Assembly: GCF_900240335.1 (NCBI RefSeq)
Contig: NZ_LT964979.1
Span: 558,001 to 622,000, forward strand
Length of the DNA: 64,000 bases
Reading direction: 5' to 3'
DNA from: Flavimobilis massiliensis
GTDB taxonomy: Bacteria; Actinomycetota; Actinomycetes; Actinomycetales; Cellulomonadaceae
The translations under genes and the position numbers were made by a program. The notes under the pieces were generated by a model. The model was not told the DNA's origin and searched no databases. It was given only the letters and a program-made list of their open reading frames with translations. Below, in pieces: positions 37,543-46,478 of this stretch (within the stretch, counting starts at the first letter, position 1; every line of letters begins with the position of its first letter).

Positions 37543-37560
37543 CTGGGACCTCCGTCCCAG
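37543..37560. promoter_or_regulatory. palindrome with GGGAC-N4-GTCCC core between guaB1 and pit
   Basis: CTGGGACCTCCGTCCCAG: 7-bp perfect arms around 4 bases. The core matches the layout of the DosR/DevR box. It lies ~70 nt upstream of the inferred guaB1 transcription start and ~160 nt upstream of pit. The regulator is unproven. Confidence 0.45.
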
Positions 37561-37590
37561 GTACCTCAGCGCTGTACGCGAGCCCTCTCC

Positions 37591-37628
37591 GGTGAACGCC
37601 CGACCCCCAAGGTGAACGGAAGATGAAC
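37591..37628 (-). promoter_or_regulatory. PhoP-box-like direct repeats upstream of pit
   Basis: Three GTTCA(C/T)C heptamers occur in the same orientation (minus strand): complements of 37622-37628, 37611-37617 and 37591-37597. The first two are exactly 11 nt apart, the spacing of actinobacterial PhoP direct-repeat units. They lie ~95 nt before the pit start. Confidence 0.7.
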
Positions 37629-37721
37629 GAGGCATGAAAGGTCGCGCCCGTTCGACGTGATCTCGCGCCGGGGCGTGTCGGGCGGGTAGACACGAGGCGT
37701 CGAGACACCCTCAATGGACAT

Positions 37722-38975
<1,254 letters not shown>

Positions 38976-38986
38976 AAGGACGCCCC

Positions 38987-39226
38987 GTGGACTTCTCCGA
39001 CATCGGTCTCTCGCTCGTCAAGGTCCTCGTCGTCGGCATCACGCTCGGCGCCGGCCTGCCCGCACTCTTCGCGCTCGGCCTCAAGGGCCTCGCCCGCACC
39101 GAGGCTCGTCCCGACGGCACCCTCGCGGTGACCGCCGGGGGCCGTGCCGTCGCCGGTCTTGCGTTCGGCGTCGTGAGCCTCGCCGTCATCGTCGGGATCC
39201 TCTGGATCGTCGCCGGCGGCCACTGA
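38987..39226 (+). CDS. small membrane protein co-transcribed with pit
   Basis: A 79-residue protein with two hydrophobic helices (residues ~8-31 and 52-77) joined by a short polar loop containing TEARPDGTLAVT. GTG 38987 has GAAAGGA 6 nt upstream and lies 11 nt after the pit stop. Similar small proteins follow pit in other actinobacteria, so an accessory role is plausible, but none is established to my knowledge. Confidence 0.7.
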   Translation: MDFSDIGLSLVKVLVVGITLGAGLPALFALGLKGLARTEARPDGTLAVTAGGRAVAGLAFGVVSLAVIVGILWIVAGGH

Positions 39227-39263
39227 GTCCTCCAGCGCAGGTCCACGGATCTGCACCGCACCC

Positions 39264-39298
39264 CCACGGGACGTGCCGCACCGCGGCACGTCCCGTGG
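39264..39298 (+). terminator. terminator of the pit operon
   Basis: A perfect 15-bp stem (39264-39278 with 39284-39298) and 5-nt loop, 37 nt after the small membrane protein gene and upstream of the dxs promoter (TAGAGT at 39322-39327). Confidence 0.85.
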
Positions 39299-39392
39299 CG
39301 CGTCCGCAGGTCGTCCCGTCGTAGAGTGGACGGTCAGCACACTTCCGTCCCGGAGCCCCGGAGGCCCGGACCCGACCTGGAACGAGGACGGC

Positions 39393-41264
39393 ATGAGCCT
39401 GCTCGAGAACGTCGAGGGACCTGGCGACCTCAGGGATCTCAGCGCCGAGGAGTGCCGCGAGCTCGCGGCGGAGATCCGGTTATTCCTCGTCTCCTCCGTG
39501 TCCCGGACGGGCGGCCACCTCGGCCCCAACCTCGGCGTCGTCGAGCTCACGATCGCGATGCACCGCATCTTCGAGTCGCCGCGCGACACGTTCGTCTTCG
39601 ACACGGGCCACCAGTCTTACGTCCACAAGCTGCTCACGGGCCGCAAGGACTTCTCCGCGCTGCGTCGCCGCGAGGGGCTCTCGGGGTACCCGAGCCGCGC
39701 CGAGTCGGAGCACGACGTCGTCGAGAACTCCCACGCCTCGACCTCGCTGTCGTGGGCCGACGGCATCGCCAAGGCGAACCTCCTCGCAGGACGCACCGAC
39801 CGGCACGTCGTCGCGGTCATCGGTGACGGTGCGCTCACGGGCGGGATGGCCTGGGAGGCCCTCAACAACATCGCGGCGTCCGACGACGAACGGCTCGTCA
39901 TCGTCGTCAACGACAACGGGCGCAGCTATGCGCCGACGATCGGCGGGCTCGCGCACCACCTCGACACGCTGCGCACGACGCGCGGCTACGAGGAGTTCCT
40001 GCGCTGGGGCAAGCGAACCCTCACCCGCTCGGGCGTGCCCGGGCGTATGGCCTACGACGCACTGCACGCGCTCAAGAAGGGCGTCAAGGACGCTCTCGCG
40101 CCGCAGGGGCTCTTCGAGGACCTCGGCCTCAAGTACGTGGGGCCGGTCGACGGGCACGACACGGAGTCGCTCGAGCGGGCGCTCGCCGCGGCGAAGGCCT
40201 ACGGAGGGCCGGTTCTCGTCCACGTCATGACAGAGAAGGGCCGCGGCTACATCCCCGCGGAGCAGGACATCGCCGACCGCTTCCACGCGGTCGGGCAGAT
40301 CCATCCCGAGACGGGCCTGCCCGTCGCGCCCTCACGCTTCGGGTGGACGAGCGTCTTTGCCGACGAGATCGTCCGCATCGGCGAGTCGCGTCCCGACGTC
40401 GTCGGGATCACGGCGGCGATGCTCGCTCCGGTCGGCCTCGCCCCGTTCGCGGAGCGTTTCCCCGACCGCACGTTCGACGTCGGCATCGCCGAGCAGCACG
40501 CGGTGACCGCCGCGGCCGGCATGGCGTTCGCGGGTCTGCACCCTGTCGTCGCGCTCTACGCGACGTTCCTCAACCGTGCATTTGACCAGGTGCTCATGGA
40601 CGTCGCGCTCCACCGGGCGGGCGTGACGTTCGTGCTCGACCGTGCGGGCATCACAGGGGACGACGGGGCCAGCCACAACGGCATGTGGGATCTCGCGATG
40701 CTGCGGATCGTCCCGGGGCTACGGCTCGCGGCGCCCCGCGACGAGGCGACGATGCGTGCAGCGCTGCGGGACGCGGTCGCGGTCGACGACGCTCCAACAG
40801 TTGTGCGCTACCCCAAGGGTGCGCTGGGCGACCTGCTGCCGGCGGTGGGGACGCTCGACGACGTCGACGTGCTCGCTGAGCACCCGGGGGAGGGTCCGCG
40901 CGTGCTGCTCGTCGGGATCGGGGCGATGGTGCGGACGGCGCTCGCCGCGGGGGCGGAGCTCGCGGCGCTCGGCGTGCCGTCGACGGTCCTCGCTCCGACG
41001 TGGGTGCTTCCGGTGCCGTCCGGCGTCGTCAAGGCGGCCGGCGGGCACGACCTCGTCGTGACGCTCGAGGACGGTCTCGCGTCGGGCGGTATCGGGGCGG
41101 CGATCGCCGAGGCGTGCGCGCGCGACGGTGTGCGCACGACGGTGCGGACGGTCGGCCTGCCGACGTCGTTCCTCGATCACGCATCGCGCGACCAGGTCGT
41201 CGAGGCGCACCGGATGACGGCGGGCGACGTCGTCGCGGATGTCGTGCGAACGCTCGGACGCTGA
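39393..41264 (+). CDS. dxs: 1-deoxy-D-xylulose-5-phosphate synthase
   Basis: A 623-residue thiamine-diphosphate enzyme that condenses pyruvate with glyceraldehyde-3-phosphate, the first step of the non-mevalonate isoprenoid pathway. The TPP motif is VVAVIGDGALTGGMAWEALNN (in part; GDGALTGG at ~residue 144), the early HLGPNLGVVELT contains the conserved His, and the C-terminal half has IAEQHAVTAAAGMA with the catalytic Glu (~370). Length is normal. ATG 39393 has GAGGACG upstream. A TAGAGT hexamer at 39322-39327 may be the -10, giving a ~60-nt leader. The cofactor need links it to the thiamine uptake operon in this window. Confidence 0.96.
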   Translation: MSLLENVEGPGDLRDLSAEECRELAAEIRLFLVSSVSRTGGHLGPNLGVVELTIAMHRIFESPRDTFVFDTGHQSYVHKLLTGRKDFSALRRREGLSGYPSRAESEHDVVENSHASTSLSWADGIAKANLLAGRTDRHVVAVIGDGALTGGMAWEALNNIAASDDERLVIVVNDNGRSYAPTIGGLAHHLDTLRTTRGYEEFLRWGKRTLTRSGVPGRMAYDALHALKKGVKDALAPQGLFEDLGLKYVGPVDGHDTESLERALAAAKAYGGPVLVHVMTEKGRGYIPAEQDIADRFHAVGQIHPETGLPVAPSRFGWTSVFADEIVRIGESRPDVVGITAAMLAPVGLAPFAERFPDRTFDVGIAEQHAVTAAAGMAFAGLHPVVALYATFLNRAFDQVLMDVALHRAGVTFVLDRAGITGDDGASHNGMWDLAMLRIVPGLRLAAPRDEATMRAALRDAVAVDDAPTVVRYPKGALGDLLPAVGTLDDVDVLAEHPGEGPRVLLVGIGAMVRTALAAGAELAALGVPSTVLAPTWVLPVPSGVVKAAGGHDLVVTLEDGLASGGIGAAIAEACARDGVRTTVRTVGLPTSFLDHASRDQVVEAHRMTAGDVVADVVRTLGR

Positions 41265-41444
41265 GCCCGGACGCGCCCCGGCGGCGGTCCGCGCGGGGGG
41301 CTCGGCACGGCGTGCTGGGCCCCGTGAGTATTCGTGGCGTGACACCCTGCTGACAGGTGTGCGGTGCGCTGCCGGAACCCCTGCGGGACCAGCGACGGAG
41401 CCTGTGACGCACGACTCAGGTGCTGGACCCTCGGCACGGCCGAA

Positions 41445-41488
41445 GGTCCCAAGTCGTCCCATGAATTTCTCAGTACCTTGGTCCCAAG
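41445..41488 (+). promoter_or_regulatory. paired GGTCCCAAG motifs upstream of pflB (DosR-box-like)
   Basis: GGTCCCAAG occurs at 41445-41453 and 41480-41488. The second sits in AGTACCTTGGTCCCAAG, which fits half-site / N4 / GTCCC-x-AA of a DosR/DevR box with a degenerate left half. It ends 36 nt before the pflB ATG. The whole 41265-41524 gap otherwise holds no gene. Confidence 0.5.
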
Positions 41489-41524
41489 ATCACACAGCGA
41501 TCGAGCGACCTACGGGAGACGGCG

Positions 41525-43630
41525 ATGACGACGACGGAGACGAGCACCACCATCGATGGTGTGGCGACCCCTGACCCCTGGCGCGGGTTCGAGACCGGTC
41601 CTTGGACCGAGTCGGTCGACCTGCGTGACTTCATCCTGCGGAACTACACGCCCTACGAAGGTGACGCGTCGTTCCTCGCGGGCGCGACCGAGAAGACCCA
41701 GCGCGTCTGGGAGACGCTCGAGAAGGAGTACCTCTCCGTCGAGCGTGAGCGTCGCGTCTACGACGTCGACGTCGACACCCCGGCGGACGTCGACGCGTTC
41801 CCCGCGGGCTACATCAGCTCTGACGACGACGTCATCGTCGGCCTCCAGACGGACGTCCCGCTCAAGCGCGCGATGATGCCCGCGGGCGGTTGGCGCATGG
41901 TCGAGACTGCGATCCGCGAGGCCGGCAAGGAGCCGAACCCCGCGGTCAAGGAGATCTTCACCAAGTACCGCAAGACCCACAACGACGGGGTCTTCGACAT
42001 CTACACGCCGCGCATCCGCGCCGCCCGCTCGTCGCACATCATCACTGGCCTGCCCGACGCCTACGGCCGCGGCCGCATCATCGGCGACTACCGTCGCGTC
42101 GCGCTCTACGGCGTCGACTTCCTCATCGCCGAGAAGCTCAAGGACAAGGACGCGGTCGCCGACCAGCCGTTTACCGAGCACTGGGCCCGGTACCGCGAGG
42201 AGCACTCCGAGCAGATCAAGGCGCTCAAGAAGCTCAAGAACCTCGGCGCCCAGTACGGCTTCGACCTTGGCCGCCCCGCCGCGACGGCCCAGGAGGCCGT
42301 CCAGTGGACGTACTTCGGCTACCTCGCCTCGGTGAAGTCGCAGGACGGCGCCGCCATGTCGATCGGCCGCCTCTCCGGCTTCTTCGACGCCTACTTCGAG
42401 CGCGACCTCGCCGAGGGCACGATCACCGAGTCCGACGCGCAGGAGATGATCGACGCCCTCGTCATCAAGCTCCGCATCGTCCGCTTCCTCCGCACGATCG
42501 ACTACGACCAGATCTTCTCGGGCGACCCCTACTGGGCCACCTGGTCGGACGGCGGCCTCGGCGAGGATGGTCGCACCCTCGTGACGAAGACGTCGTTCCG
42601 CCTGCTCCAGACGCTGCGGAACCTCGGCCCGGCCCCCGAGCCGAACATCACGATCTTCTGGGACGAGACGCTGCCCGACGGCTACAAGGAGTTCTGCGCC
42701 GCGATCTCGATCGAGACGAGCGCGATCCAGTACGAGTCCGACGAGCAGATCCGTGAGCGCTGGGGCGACGACGCGGCCATCGCGTGCTGCGTGTCGCCGA
42801 TGAAGGTCGGCAAGCAGATGCAGTTCTTCGGAGCTCGCGTCAACGCCGCCAAGGCTCTCCTCTACGCGATGAACGGCGGCCGTGACGAGGTCTCCGGCAA
42901 GCAGGTCGTCACCGGTTACGAGGGTGTCCAGGGCGACGGCCCGCTCGACTTCGACGACGTCTGGGACCGCTACGAGCGCATGCTCGACTGGGTCGTCGGC
43001 ACGTACGTCGAGGCGCTCAACATCATCCACTACAGCCACGACAAGTACGCGTACGAGGCCATGGAGATGGCCCTGCACGACTCGGAGATCATCCGGACGA
43101 TGGGCTGCGGCATCGCAGGCCTCTCGATCGTCGCGGACTCGCTCGCGGCCATCAAGTACGCCAAGGTCACGCCCGTCCGTGACGAGACCGGCCTCATCGT
43201 CGACTACGTCACCGAGGGCGACTTCCCGACGTACGGCAACGACGACGACAAGGCTGACGACATCGCGGCGACGATCGTCCACACGATCATGCAGAAGATT
43301 AAGGCGATCCCGATGTACCGGGACGCGATCCCCACGCAGTCGGTCCTCACGATCACGTCGAACGTCGTCTACGGCAAGGCGACAGGCTCGTTCCCCTCCG
43401 GTCACGAGGCCGGCACGCCGTTCGCGCCGGGCGCCAACCCGGAGAACGGTGCGGACACGCACGGCATGGTCGCGTCGATGATGTCGGTCGGCAAGCTCGA
43501 CTACAACGATGCGCTCGACGGCATCTCGCTGACGAACACGATCACCCCGGCCGGGCTCGGCCGCACCAAGGAGGAGCAGGTCGGCAACCTCGTCGGCATC
43601 CTCGACTCGGGCTTCGTCCCGCAGGACTGA
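41525..43630 (+). CDS. pflB: pyruvate formate-lyase catalytic subunit, lacking the glycyl-radical domain
   Basis: A 701-residue protein matching E. coli PflB from its N terminus through IACCVSPMKVGKQMQFFGAR, with the catalytic pair C421-C422. It continues to the segment NLVGILDSGFVPQD and then stops. In E. coli the chain runs on ~60 residues to the glycyl-radical loop RVSGYAV, which is absent here and encoded by the next gene. The enzyme converts pyruvate and CoA to acetyl-CoA and formate without oxygen. ATG 41525 has GGGAGA 8 nt upstream. The split is not a frameshift: the stop is followed by a normal ribosome binding site and a new ATG 32 nt later. Confidence 0.95.
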   Translation: MTTTETSTTIDGVATPDPWRGFETGPWTESVDLRDFILRNYTPYEGDASFLAGATEKTQRVWETLEKEYLSVERERRVYDVDVDTPADVDAFPAGYISSDDDVIVGLQTDVPLKRAMMPAGGWRMVETAIREAGKEPNPAVKEIFTKYRKTHNDGVFDIYTPRIRAARSSHIITGLPDAYGRGRIIGDYRRVALYGVDFLIAEKLKDKDAVADQPFTEHWARYREEHSEQIKALKKLKNLGAQYGFDLGRPAATAQEAVQWTYFGYLASVKSQDGAAMSIGRLSGFFDAYFERDLAEGTITESDAQEMIDALVIKLRIVRFLRTIDYDQIFSGDPYWATWSDGGLGEDGRTLVTKTSFRLLQTLRNLGPAPEPNITIFWDETLPDGYKEFCAAISIETSAIQYESDEQIRERWGDDAAIACCVSPMKVGKQMQFFGARVNAAKALLYAMNGGRDEVSGKQVVTGYEGVQGDGPLDFDDVWDRYERMLDWVVGTYVEALNIIHYSHDKYAYEAMEMALHDSEIIRTMGCGIAGLSIVADSLAAIKYAKVTPVRDETGLIVDYVTEGDFPTYGNDDDKADDIAATIVHTIMQKIKAIPMYRDAIPTQSVLTITSNVVYGKATGSFPSGHEAGTPFAPGANPENGADTHGMVASMMSVGKLDYNDALDGISLTNTITPAGLGRTKEEQVGNLVGILDSGFVPQD

Positions 43631-43662
43631 CCCACCAACGGAACGCAGGAAAGGGAATCATC

Positions 43663-43911
43663 ATGGCCAAGACCTACGACGAGCGCCTCGCCGACATGAA
43701 GGCTGCTCGTGACGCCAACGGTGGTGTCAAGGGGCTCTACCACGCGAACATCAACGTCCTCAACAAGGAGACGCTCGAGGACGCGATGGAGCACCCCGAG
43801 AAGTACCCGCAGCTCACGGTTCGTGTCTCGGGCTACGCGGTGAACTTCGTCAAGCTCACCCGTGAGCAGCAGCTCGACGTCCTCTCGCGCACGTTCCACC
43901 ACAGCGCCTGA
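43663..43911 (+). CDS. grcA: separate glycyl-radical subunit of pyruvate formate-lyase (GrcA-like)
   Basis: An 82-residue protein. Residues 26-82 align with the C terminus of E. coli PflB and of YfiD/GrcA (NVLNKETLEDAMEHPEKYPQ, then the radical loop RVSGYAV with G57, and LTREQQLDVLSRTFHHSA). Residues 1-25 are a short charged lead unlike the long N-terminal part of YfiD. Because the 701-residue PflB has no glycine loop, this protein must supply the radical rather than act as a spare. ATG 43663 has AGGAAAGGGA 8 nt upstream. A strong hairpin follows the stop by 4 nt. Confidence 0.93.
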   Translation: MAKTYDERLADMKAARDANGGVKGLYHANINVLNKETLEDAMEHPEKYPQLTVRVSGYAVNFVKLTREQQLDVLSRTFHHSA

Positions 43912-43915
43912 GACA

Positions 43916-43955
43916 CTGGTGGGGCGGGAACCCGGCAGGGTCCCCGCCCCACCAG
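43916..43955 (+). terminator. hairpin between grcA and pflA
   Basis: CTGGTGGGGCGGG (43916-43928) pairs perfectly with 43943-43955, and ACCC/GGGT extends the stem above one mismatch, with a GGCA loop. It may terminate most transcripts or protect the pflB-grcA 3' end, lowering pflA output. Confidence 0.75.
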
Positions 43956-44004
43956 CACCACCCCGCACGCATCCAGCCCCTGGCACGAGGAAGGATCGAC
44001 GATC

Positions 44005-44889
44005 ATGACGATCTGCGAGGCCACCCCCACGACCGGCGCCGACGGTGCGAGCGGCGACCAGGGCTTCGAGGCACCCATCGGGCGCGCCGCGGGCGCTGGC
44101 CTCGTCGGTCTCGAGTTGAGCGACGCGGACCGCTCAGAGAAGTTCGCGCGGATGCGCGCGGGCGAGCTCGGGTCGGTGCACTCGTGGGAGCTCGTCACGG
44201 CCGTCGACGGCCCCGGCACCCGCATGACGATCTTCCTCTCCGGCTGCCCGCTGCGCTGCCTCTACTGCCATAACCCCGACACGATGGCGATGCGCAACGG
44301 CGAGCCGGTCGAGGCCTCCGAGCTGCTGCGCCGCATCAAGCGTTACCGGCGCATCTTCAAGAACTCGGGCGGCGGCCTCACGCTTTCGGGCGGCGAGGTG
44401 CTCATGCAGCCCGCCTTCGCGGCGACCCTCCTGCGGGGCGCCAAGGAGATGGGCATCCATACGACGATCGACACGTCGGGCTTCCTCGGTGCGGCCTGCA
44501 CCGACGAGATGCTCGCGGACATCGATCTCGTCCTCCTCGACGTGAAGTCGGGCGACCCGGAGACATACCGGAAGGTCACTGGCCGTGCACTCGAGCCGAC
44601 GCTGAAGTTCGGCCGGCGCCTCGCGGAGTCCGGCACGGAGATCTGGCTGCGCTTCGTCCTCGTGCCGGGCCTCACCGACGACCCGGCGAACGTCGAGACG
44701 ATCGCCGAGTATGCCGCGACGCTCTCGACCGTCTCGCGCGTCGAGGTGCTGCCTTTCCACCAGATGGGCAAGGACAAGTGGGAGAGCCTCGGCATGCCGT
44801 ACGAGCTCGGTGACACGCAGCCGCCGTCGAACGCCGAGGTCGACCGTGTGCGCGAGCAGTTCCGCGCGAAGGGCCTCACCGTCTACTGA
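44005..44889 (+). CDS. pflA: pyruvate formate-lyase activating enzyme (radical SAM)
   Basis: A 294-residue activase. The radical-SAM cluster motif is IFLSGCPLRCLYCHNPDT (CxxxCxxC, ~residues 79-86), and GGGLTLSGGEVLMQP (~124) is the SAM-binding GGE region. It uses SAM and a 4Fe-4S cluster to abstract hydrogen from the target glycine, here on the small subunit. A ~50-residue N-terminal extension precedes the usual domain (family ~245-250 residues). ATG 44005 has GGAAGGA 9 nt upstream. It lies 93 nt after grcA beyond a hairpin, and a terminator follows. Confidence 0.95.
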   Translation: MTICEATPTTGADGASGDQGFEAPIGRAAGAGLVGLELSDADRSEKFARMRAGELGSVHSWELVTAVDGPGTRMTIFLSGCPLRCLYCHNPDTMAMRNGEPVEASELLRRIKRYRRIFKNSGGGLTLSGGEVLMQPAFAATLLRGAKEMGIHTTIDTSGFLGAACTDEMLADIDLVLLDVKSGDPETYRKVTGRALEPTLKFGRRLAESGTEIWLRFVLVPGLTDDPANVETIAEYAATLSTVSRVEVLPFHQMGKDKWESLGMPYELGDTQPPSNAEVDRVREQFRAKGLTVY

Positions 44890-44925
44890 CGAGGCTCGGC
44901 GCGCCGCGCACGACCCCAGGACACG

Positions 44926-44959
44926 GAAGAGCCCCGCACCTCACGGTGCGGGGCTCTTC
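44926..44959 (+). terminator. pflA terminator
   Basis: A perfect 15-bp stem (44926-44940 with 44945-44959) and TCAC loop, 36 nt after the pflA stop. Confidence 0.9.
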
Positions 44960-45108
44960 GTCACGTCCGGACGGGTGGGTCGTCACGTCTCCTGCGAGGG
45001 GTCGCCGCTCGGAGGCGTGAGGACCGGGAGGACCGGCCGGTCGCTGCCGGGGCCGAGGGGCGTCGAGCGGTGGCTGCCGTTCGACGCCCCGGACGGCCGT
45101 CGGGCTGG

Positions 45109-45399
45109 TCAGAGACCGAGCTCGACCGTCGTCCGGCCCTCGGTGGCTTCGAGGCGCTCGGAGCCGTTCCCTGCGCGCGAGAGCACGCGGAGCTCCCAGC
45201 TCGCGGGGCGGGCGTAGAACGTGAACTGGCCCGTGTCACCGGTGACGACCTCGGCGGTGAACTCGCCGTCTGCGTCGTGAAGGCGGACGTAGGCGCCCCT
45301 GACGGGGGCGCCGTCTGCCGTCACGGTGCCGTCGATGATTGTCGCGCCCGGGGCGAGAGCGACCTGGCCGGTCTGGGCGGGGGCTCCGCAGCTGGTCAT
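45109..45399 (-). CDS. DUF1416 protein
   Basis: A 96-residue protein of the DUF1416 family, which follows thiosulfate sulfurtransferase genes throughout actinobacteria. It begins MTSCGAPAQTG (Cys4), then has a carboxypeptidase-regulatory-like beta sandwich (TIIDGTVTADGAPVRGAYVR, FTAEVVTGDTGQFTFYA). Function unknown. The near-terminal cysteine next to a sulfurtransferase suggests a sulfur-carrier or partner role, which is inference. ATG 45399 has GAGGAGCAC upstream and lies 25 nt after the sulfurtransferase stop. Confidence 0.85.
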   Translation of the reverse strand: MTSCGAPAQTGQVALAPGATIIDGTVTADGAPVRGAYVRLHDADGEFTAEVVTGDTGQFTFYARPASWELRVLSRAGNGSERLEATEGRTTVELGL

Positions 45400-45424
45400 C
45401 GTGTGCTCCTCGTGCGGTCGGGTG

Positions 45425-46264
45425 TCAGGCCGGGACGGGGACCTCGATGGGCGCGCCGACGAGCGAGCCGTACTCGACCCATGAGCCGTCGTAGTTCTTG
45501 ACGTCCGGGAGGTCGAGGATCTGGGAGAGCACGAACCACGTGTGGCTCGAGCGCTCGCCGATGCGGCAGTACGCGATCGTCGAACGGTTGGTGTCGATGC
45601 CCGCGGCGCCGTAGAGCTCGGCGAGCTCGGCGTCGGAGCGGAAGGTGCCGTCATCGTTCGCGGCCTTCGACCACGGGACGTTGATCGCGCCGGGGACGTG
45701 GCCGCCGCGCTGCGCGTGCTCCTGGGGGAGGTGGGCCGGGCCGAGGATCTTGCCCGTGAACTCCTCGGGCGAGCGGACGTCGACGAGGTTCTTCGTCCCG
45801 ATCGATGCGACGACCTCGTCACGGAACGCGCGGAGCGTGAGGTCCTGCTCGCTCGCGACGTACTTCGTCGCGGGGCGGTTGACGGGCTCGGCGTCGAGCG
45901 GGCGGCCGTCGAGCTCCCACTTCTTGCGGCCGCCGTCGATGAGGCGGACGTCCTGGTGGCCGTAGAGCTTGAAGTACCAGAAGGCGTAGGCGGCAAACCA
46001 GTTGTTGTTGCCGCCGTAGAGGACGACGGTGTCGTCGTTCGCGACGCCGCGCTCCGAGAGGAGCTTCTCGAAGCCGGCGCGGTCGACGAAGTCGCGGCGG
46101 ACCGCGTCCTGGAGGTCGAGCTTCCAGTCGAGCTTGATCGCGCCGGGGAGGTGCGCGTCGTCGTAGGCGCTCGTGTCCTCGTCGACCTCGACGAAAACGA
46201 TGCCGGGGGTCGCGAGGTTCGCCTCGGCCCACTCGGCCGAGACGAGGACGTCGTTGCGGGCCAT
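45425..46264 (-). CDS. sseA: thiosulfate sulfurtransferase, two rhodanese domains (SseA/CysA-type)
   Basis: A 279-residue protein of two rhodanese domains. The N-terminal one (1-135) has lost the cysteine (LYGGNNNWFAAYAFW). The C-terminal one (~150-279) has the active loop AYCRIGERSSHTWF, Cys233 or thereabouts. It transfers sulfane sulfur from thiosulfate to an acceptor. ATG 46264 has AGGAGG 6 nt before it. TACTTT with TGGCAT 16 bp upstream (minus strand, ~46322-46350) is a plausible promoter, and CTCAC-ATC-GTGAG (46367-46379) lies further upstream. It forms an operon with DUF1416. Confidence 0.92.
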   Translation of the reverse strand: MARNDVLVSAEWAEANLATPGIVFVEVDEDTSAYDDAHLPGAIKLDWKLDLQDAVRRDFVDRAGFEKLLSERGVANDDTVVLYGGNNNWFAAYAFWYFKLYGHQDVRLIDGGRKKWELDGRPLDAEPVNRPATKYVASEQDLTLRAFRDEVVASIGTKNLVDVRSPEEFTGKILGPAHLPQEHAQRGGHVPGAINVPWSKAANDDGTFRSDAELAELYGAAGIDTNRSTIAYCRIGERSSHTWFVLSQILDLPDVKNYDGSWVEYGSLVGAPIEVPVPA

Positions 46265-46405
46265 GGTGTTCCTCCTGGTTCCTGGGGGCGCCCCGTGCGG
46301 GCGTCCGTGCTTCTGGACCAGAAAGTAGACCGGCGCGCTCGGGATGCCAGGCGATCCGTCGAACGTCTCACATCGTGAGCGCGGTATCTCGCGCGCGGAT
46401 CGAAA

Positions 46406-46432
46406 GCTTCCGACCATCGCATCGTCGGAAGC
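46406..46432 (-). terminator. hairpin downstream of fadJ
   Basis: GCTTCCGAC (46406-46414) pairs with GTCGGAAGC (46424-46432) over a 9-nt loop, 47 nt past the fadJ stop. It is likely the end of the fad transcript, but an operator for sseA is possible. Confidence 0.45.
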
Positions 46433-46478
46433 CGTCAATCCGTGGGAAGGGGCGGGGCGGACCGCGAGGGGGGTGGTG

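Noticed and set aside
41525..43911. The PFL split as a frameshift or sequencing error
   Set aside because: The first protein ends in a plausible tail, the next gene has its own strong ribosome binding site and a 25-residue lead of its own, and no low-quality sequence is present.
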